18,125 bases of DNA. Source: an uncultured Collinsella sp. (GTDB lineage Bacteria > Actinomycetota > Coriobacteriia > Coriobacteriales > Coriobacteriaceae). The notes beneath the pieces are model-generated. The model saw nothing but the letters and a program-made list of their open reading frames with translations. It ran no database searches and was not told the DNA's origin. Positions 14,846-18,125 of this stretch are shown in pieces. Positions within the stretch are counted from its first letter, which is position 1, and the number at the start of each line of letters is the position of its first letter. The DNA lies in assembly GCA_900555585.1 (NCBI GenBank), contig USLT01000005.1, forward strand, positions 1-18,125. Reading direction: 5' to 3'. The translations under genes and the position numbers were made by a program.

Positions 14846-15267
14846 AGGTTTCCCCTGTGTGTGGAATTCCGAATATGAGTGTGATATAAGAAGTATATTC
14901 CGGATTCAATCGTAAATACCATGTGCCGCCGGATTCCCTCAGCCTCCTTTTCTGCTATACCGAAACGGCTTTTCTATTTTTTACCGATTAGCAACATAAT
15001 GGGCTTCATCATCAGGATGAGGCCCATTTTTATGATATTTCCTCTGCCTGAGGCGGAAGGGCTCCAGAGCTGCATCCGAATTTCCATTTTCAACCGAAAC
15101 GGAGCCGACACCCGGATTGGGCGCAGGAAAATCTGGACAAAAACAATGGACAGACGTTATCTTGACAGAAAATACGTTTCTAAAAATCACTTGTCGATAG
15201 GGGGATAGACCACAAAAAAATTTTCGTGCCCTGAACGCTTTTTTTTGAATTCCCCGAAAGGATACTT
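14846..15267. other. Intergenic region between the LysR and diguanylate cyclase genes
   Basis: About 420 AT-richer bases without a convincing gene. It holds an imperfect inverted repeat (14864-14876 with 14895-14907, 11 of 13 pairs) and a terminator hairpin (14998-15031). A TTGACA at 15162-15167 lacks a matching -10 at normal spacing. The ribosome-binding site GAAAGGA lies before the cyclase ATG. An open frame at 14921-15208 crosses the terminator and reads as low-complexity non-protein sequence. Confidence 0.5.
14998..15031 (+). terminator. Rho-independent terminator in the LysR-cyclase gap
   Basis: AATGGGCTTCATC (14998-15010), loop ATCAG, GATGAGGCCCATT (15016-15028), then TTT. There are thirteen pairs with one wobble. 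It ends transcription from the left, implying that the cyclase gene has its own promoter to the right of it. Confidence 0.8.
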
Positions 15268-17658
15268 ATGTCGCTTACAACCCGGATGCTCGCTCCCATT
15301 GCCCTGATTATGAGCATCGCTTTGGCGTTTGTGGCCGGGAGCGCCTACGACAACGCCAAAAAAATCGTTTCATCCAACATCGTCACCATCGAAGCCACTG
15401 TGGTGGAAGCGGTCAGCCGTGAAATAGAGTTTATGCTCGAATCCACCCGCAACTACATGCGTCTTTCCGCACAGCGGCAGATCGTCAAGCAATACGCCGA
15501 ATGGCTCCTCACTCAAAAAAAACCAGACCGCAGCGCACCGGAGCAAAAGATCTTCCTTGAGCAGATCAACCAAAGCGTCGCTATCTATAATTACGTGGAC
15601 TCCCTTATTTTTCTCAATAAACAGGGGACGGTCGAGGCCTCCACGGAAAACATGGGCGAAGGACAGAATCGCTCCGACAGGGAGTACTACCGTGAGGCCA
15701 TGCTCGGCAAAAGTTCTGTGCAGGGACCGCTCATCACGCGTACCAAAGGGTATTACGCCTTTTTCCTAGGCGAACCCGTCTTTGTGAACGGCGAAGTCTC
15801 GGGGGTGCTCGTCGGGGCCATCAACATGGACTACATCGCTTCCCATACCATCGATCCGGTGACCATGCACGGGAAAGGGATCGTCTATGTCGTCGATCCC
15901 AATGGGCAAATCATCCTCCACCCCGACAGGCAGAAAATGATCGGCAATGCCATGATCGAACAGGCCATACTCGAGGCCATATCCGACGGTGGAGCCGGAT
16001 CCTTCGAAAACGAACGCGACGGCATGGCCTATTACAGCACCTTCAATACGCTGCCCAACGGCTGGACCGTCATAGCCACCGTCTCCCGCGATTTCATGAT
16101 GTCCGACGTTCAGCTCATGCGCGACCGCACGGTCGCCGTGGCCCTTGCCGCCGTGTGCATTGCGCTGTTCTTTATGTTCCTTGTCGTCTGCCGCGTGGTC
16201 GCGGCCATGCGCAAGGGAGTCCAGTTTGCGGAAAGCGTGGCGGAGGGCAATCTCGACCAGACCTTCAATATCCGCAGGAACGATGAGCTCGGCGCACTGG
16301 CTTCGGCTCTCAATACGATGGTCGGCAAACTCAAGAACAGCTTCGAGATAGCTAACCGTCAGACCCGCGAGGCCGAAGAAGCCCGCGCACGGGCCACCAG
16401 CACCTACCGGGAACTGCAAGCGCTCATCGACAGCGTGGACGGCGGCGTGGCCCGTTTCGCGCTCGACGACTCGTTCCGCGTCATCTGGGCGAACACCGGA
16501 TTTTATGCCCTTTCAGGCCGTACACGGGAAGACTACGCCCGCGATGTTGGGAACCGTGGGATCAACGTCGTCCATCCCGAAGATGGGTTGACCATGCTCA
16601 AAACCTTCCGTGAACACGCCCAAAAAAATGACTCCCTCAAGGCGGAATACCGCATTCTGCGCAAGGACGGCGGGACGTCATGGATCTACCTGCGGGCCAA
16701 ACGTGTTGGCGAGTGGGAGGGGTACCCTCTCTTTCAGGGCGTCTTTATAGATATCACCCAGCAAAAGAATATCATCCGCGCTCTTGAAATGGAGCAGCAA
16801 CGGTATAACGTCGTCACTGAAATCACAGAAGAAATCCTCTTTGAACAGGATATCGCCACCGATACCCTTACCTTTTCGTCGAACTTTGAAAAACTGTTCA
16901 ACCGCCCGCGCAACATTGAACATTACCTGCGTGACAAGCACTTCTTGGAGATTATCCACCCTGACGATCTTCATCTCCTCCCCAGTACGAAGAGCACCGA
17001 GCTCTCGGAGGACGATTTTATGCGGTTCGATGCGCGGTTATTGACCTCGGAAAACACGTACCAATGGTTTACGATCTGTTTCAAAGTCCTGCGTGATAAC
17101 GCCGGCAAGCCCACCAATGTCATCGGCAGGTTATCAAACATCAACGACAAAAAGCTTGAAGAAGACCGCCTGCGCCGAGAAGCACAGACGGACATGCTCA
17201 CCGGCCTTTACAACAAAATGACTTTTAAGCAACTTGCCGAGGATATGCTCTCCGAGGGCACCCATGCCCTGATCATCGTGGACATCGACGACTTTAAAAA
17301 TGTGAACGATACGTACGGCCATCTGTTCGGGGACGAGGTAATCCTCACCGTCGCCTCAGTGGTGCGTGACGGGTTCCGTTCCTCGGACATCACCGGACGC
17401 ATCGGCGGGGACGAAATCGCTGTCTTTGCCCGCGACGCCCTGGACGAAAATGTCATCCGAAACCGCTGCCGCCAGATCACTGCCCGTCTTGCCGATATCG
17501 ACTACCCCAATGGCTACCGCATCTCGGTCAGTATGGGTATCAGTTTCTATCCCCGGCACGGTAAAGACTACCCCACCCTCTTCTCCCACGCCGACGCAGC
17601 CCTTTATCATCTCAAAAAGCACCGTGGTAAAGGCGGGTATGCCGTATACGGCGAATAA
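15268..17658 (+). CDS. Membrane diguanylate cyclase with Cache sensor, HAMP, two PAS and GGDEF domains
   Basis: Makes the second messenger c-di-GMP from two GTP in response to an external signal. The 796 residues have TM helix 1 (~7-25) and a periplasmic dCache-like sensor (~30-285, with RSDREYYREAMLGKSSVQGPLITR and YVVDPNGQIILHP). These are followed by TM helix 2 (~288-309), HAMP (~310-360), PAS 1 (~382-500, PAS_3-like) and PAS 2 (~513-632). The GGDEF domain (~640-796) starts DMLTGLYNK and has active site GGDEI (713-717). An inhibitory RxxD I-site, RSSD, ends five residues upstream. The final F is replaced by I, a position that tolerates change, so activity is likely. The start has GAAAGGA upstream. 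No EAL domain is present. It is followed by a terminator; a single-gene unit. Confidence 0.93.
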   Translation: MSLTTRMLAPIALIMSIALAFVAGSAYDNAKKIVSSNIVTIEATVVEAVSREIEFMLESTRNYMRLSAQRQIVKQYAEWLLTQKKPDRSAPEQKIFLEQINQSVAIYNYVDSLIFLNKQGTVEASTENMGEGQNRSDREYYREAMLGKSSVQGPLITRTKGYYAFFLGEPVFVNGEVSGVLVGAINMDYIASHTIDPVTMHGKGIVYVVDPNGQIILHPDRQKMIGNAMIEQAILEAISDGGAGSFENERDGMAYYSTFNTLPNGWTVIATVSRDFMMSDVQLMRDRTVAVALAAVCIALFFMFLVVCRVVAAMRKGVQFAESVAEGNLDQTFNIRRNDELGALASALNTMVGKLKNSFEIANRQTREAEEARARATSTYRELQALIDSVDGGVARFALDDSFRVIWANTGFYALSGRTREDYARDVGNRGINVVHPEDGLTMLKTFREHAQKNDSLKAEYRILRKDGGTSWIYLRAKRVGEWEGYPLFQGVFIDITQQKNIIRALEMEQQRYNVVTEITEEILFEQDIATDTLTFSSNFEKLFNRPRNIEHYLRDKHFLEIIHPDDLHLLPSTKSTELSEDDFMRFDARLLTSENTYQWFTICFKVLRDNAGKPTNVIGRLSNINDKKLEEDRLRREAQTDMLTGLYNKMTFKQLAEDMLSEGTHALIIVDIDDFKNVNDTYGHLFGDEVILTVASVVRDGFRSSDITGRIGGDEIAVFARDALDENVIRNRCRQITARLADIDYPNGYRISVSMGISFYPRHGKDYPTLFSHADAALYHLKKHRGKGGYAVYGE

Positions 17659-17681
17659 CGGACAGAACCGGAAAAAACACC

Positions 17682-17716
17682 AAGGCGGGGAAACATACGC
17701 TTCCTCGCCTTTTTTA
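17682..17716 (+). terminator. Terminator of the diguanylate cyclase gene
   Basis: AAGGCGGGGAA (17682-17692), eight-base loop, TTCCTCGCCTT (17701-17711) with one wobble, then TTTTT. It lies 24 bases after the stop codon. Confidence 0.85.
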
Positions 17717-17744
17717 GGCTTCCCTGCGGAGAGATATCTCTGAA

Positions 17745-18125
17745 AATTCAACATCACTAAGAAGTGCTTTTCTAAACCGCATTAATGGAACCTCCGCGCT
17801 CTGGACGTTTCGCCTCTCTTTACCGCGGTGGGTCTACTGTCCGTCTCCTAGGGGAATTACCTTCAACGTACGATGCGCAAGCCTCCCATTCCGGGGGGGG
17901 AAGCCTATACCATGCCCTGAAAGCAGTTCTACCTCCAAGGCGTAGGTAAGATGTACAGCAAAGGCTGTTCATATTTTACTCTTGAGTAACATATTTTCCA
18001 AATACAAATATCCTCCAAAAAATAACAACCCCTTTCTCTGCTCTAGAAAAAATGGGCTGAGCCAAAATGGGAAAATTCCATTTTCCCTATTCGTCATAAT
18101 GCCCACTTTCGGCAAAACGGTTTCT
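17745..18125. other. Unassigned AT-richer tail of the window
   Basis: About 380 bases without a recognisable gene. The first half (17,780-17,970) is GC-moderate and holds several short stems: TACCT...AGGTA around 17,927-17,946, ACAGC...GCTGT around 17,954-17,967, and a CCTCCC...GGGGGG pairing with an eight-G run. A 50-codon minus-strand frame (17,820-17,972) is open but has no strong ribosome-binding site and no family I know. The last 150 bases are AT-rich. They contain the hairpin GGGAAAAT-TCC-ATTTTCCC (18069-18087), which could be a leader or terminator of the next gene. Confidence 0.4.

Noticed and set aside
15162..15190. Consensus -35 TTGACA upstream of the diguanylate cyclase gene
   Set aside because: No -10-like hexamer at 15-19 bases. 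It remains possible with an alternative sigma factor but is not supported.
14921..15208. A 95-codon plus-strand open frame
   Set aside because: It crosses a strong terminator hairpin, lacks a ribosome-binding site and has no recognisable domain.
1..18125. CRISPR arrays, phage genes, transposases, toxin-antitoxin pairs
   Set aside because: No regularly spaced repeats and no matching protein families were seen anywhere in the window.

Overview
The window looks like two unrelated bacterial genomes joined end to end. From 1 to about 12,865 every protein gene is on the minus strand and strongly GC-rich in wobble positions. The gene content (veg next to ispE, TatA, GreA, LysS, a murI-rph-rdgB-dtd run, a Pho two-component system, HtpG) and the protein sequences suggest a Coriobacteriia-type actinobacterium (Collinsella/Olsenella-like); this placement is inference from remembered family sequences. 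From about 12,865 to 18,125 every gene is on the plus strand with less extreme composition. It carries the C-terminal part of a YeiH-type transporter, a LysR regulator and a Cache-HAMP-PAS-PAS-GGDEF protein, which suggests a Desulfovibrionaceae-type deltaproteobacterium (also inference). The seam falls inside two reading frames: pstB (minus) loses its N-terminal half and yeiH (plus) loses its N-terminal half. This is what an assembly chimera looks like, although a real rearrangement cannot be excluded from sequence alone.

Left block, in transcription order (right to left): pstB fragment, phoB-like response regulator, phoR-like histidine kinase (phosphate sensing); htpG (chaperone) with a strong terminator; 5-formyl-THF cyclo-ligase; a plus-strand tRNA-Val(UAC) with its own promoter and terminator; a five-gene run of HAD phosphatase, murI, rph, rdgB and dtd (wall D-glutamate supply, tRNA 3' trimming, nucleotide-pool and D-aminoacyl-tRNA quality control), with short gaps or overlaps suggesting one transcript; veg-ispE, translationally coupled; tRNA-Pro(CGG) with promoter and terminator; tatA with promoter and a very good terminator; greA; and the 5' part of lysS, cut by the window start.

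Right block: the yeiH 3' part with one or two terminators; a 0.55 kb spacer holding three dyads that fit the LysR T-N11-A pattern; a LysR gene broken by an apparent one-base deletion near 14,595; a 0.43 kb spacer with two terminator-like hairpins; a 796-residue membrane diguanylate cyclase with a terminator; and about 0.4 kb of unassigned sequence to the window end.

I see no CRISPR array, phage module, recognisable transposase, toxin-antitoxin pair or convincing new multi-gene system. The items most worth checking are the chimeric seam, the LysR-box cluster, the LysR frameshift and the unassigned tail.
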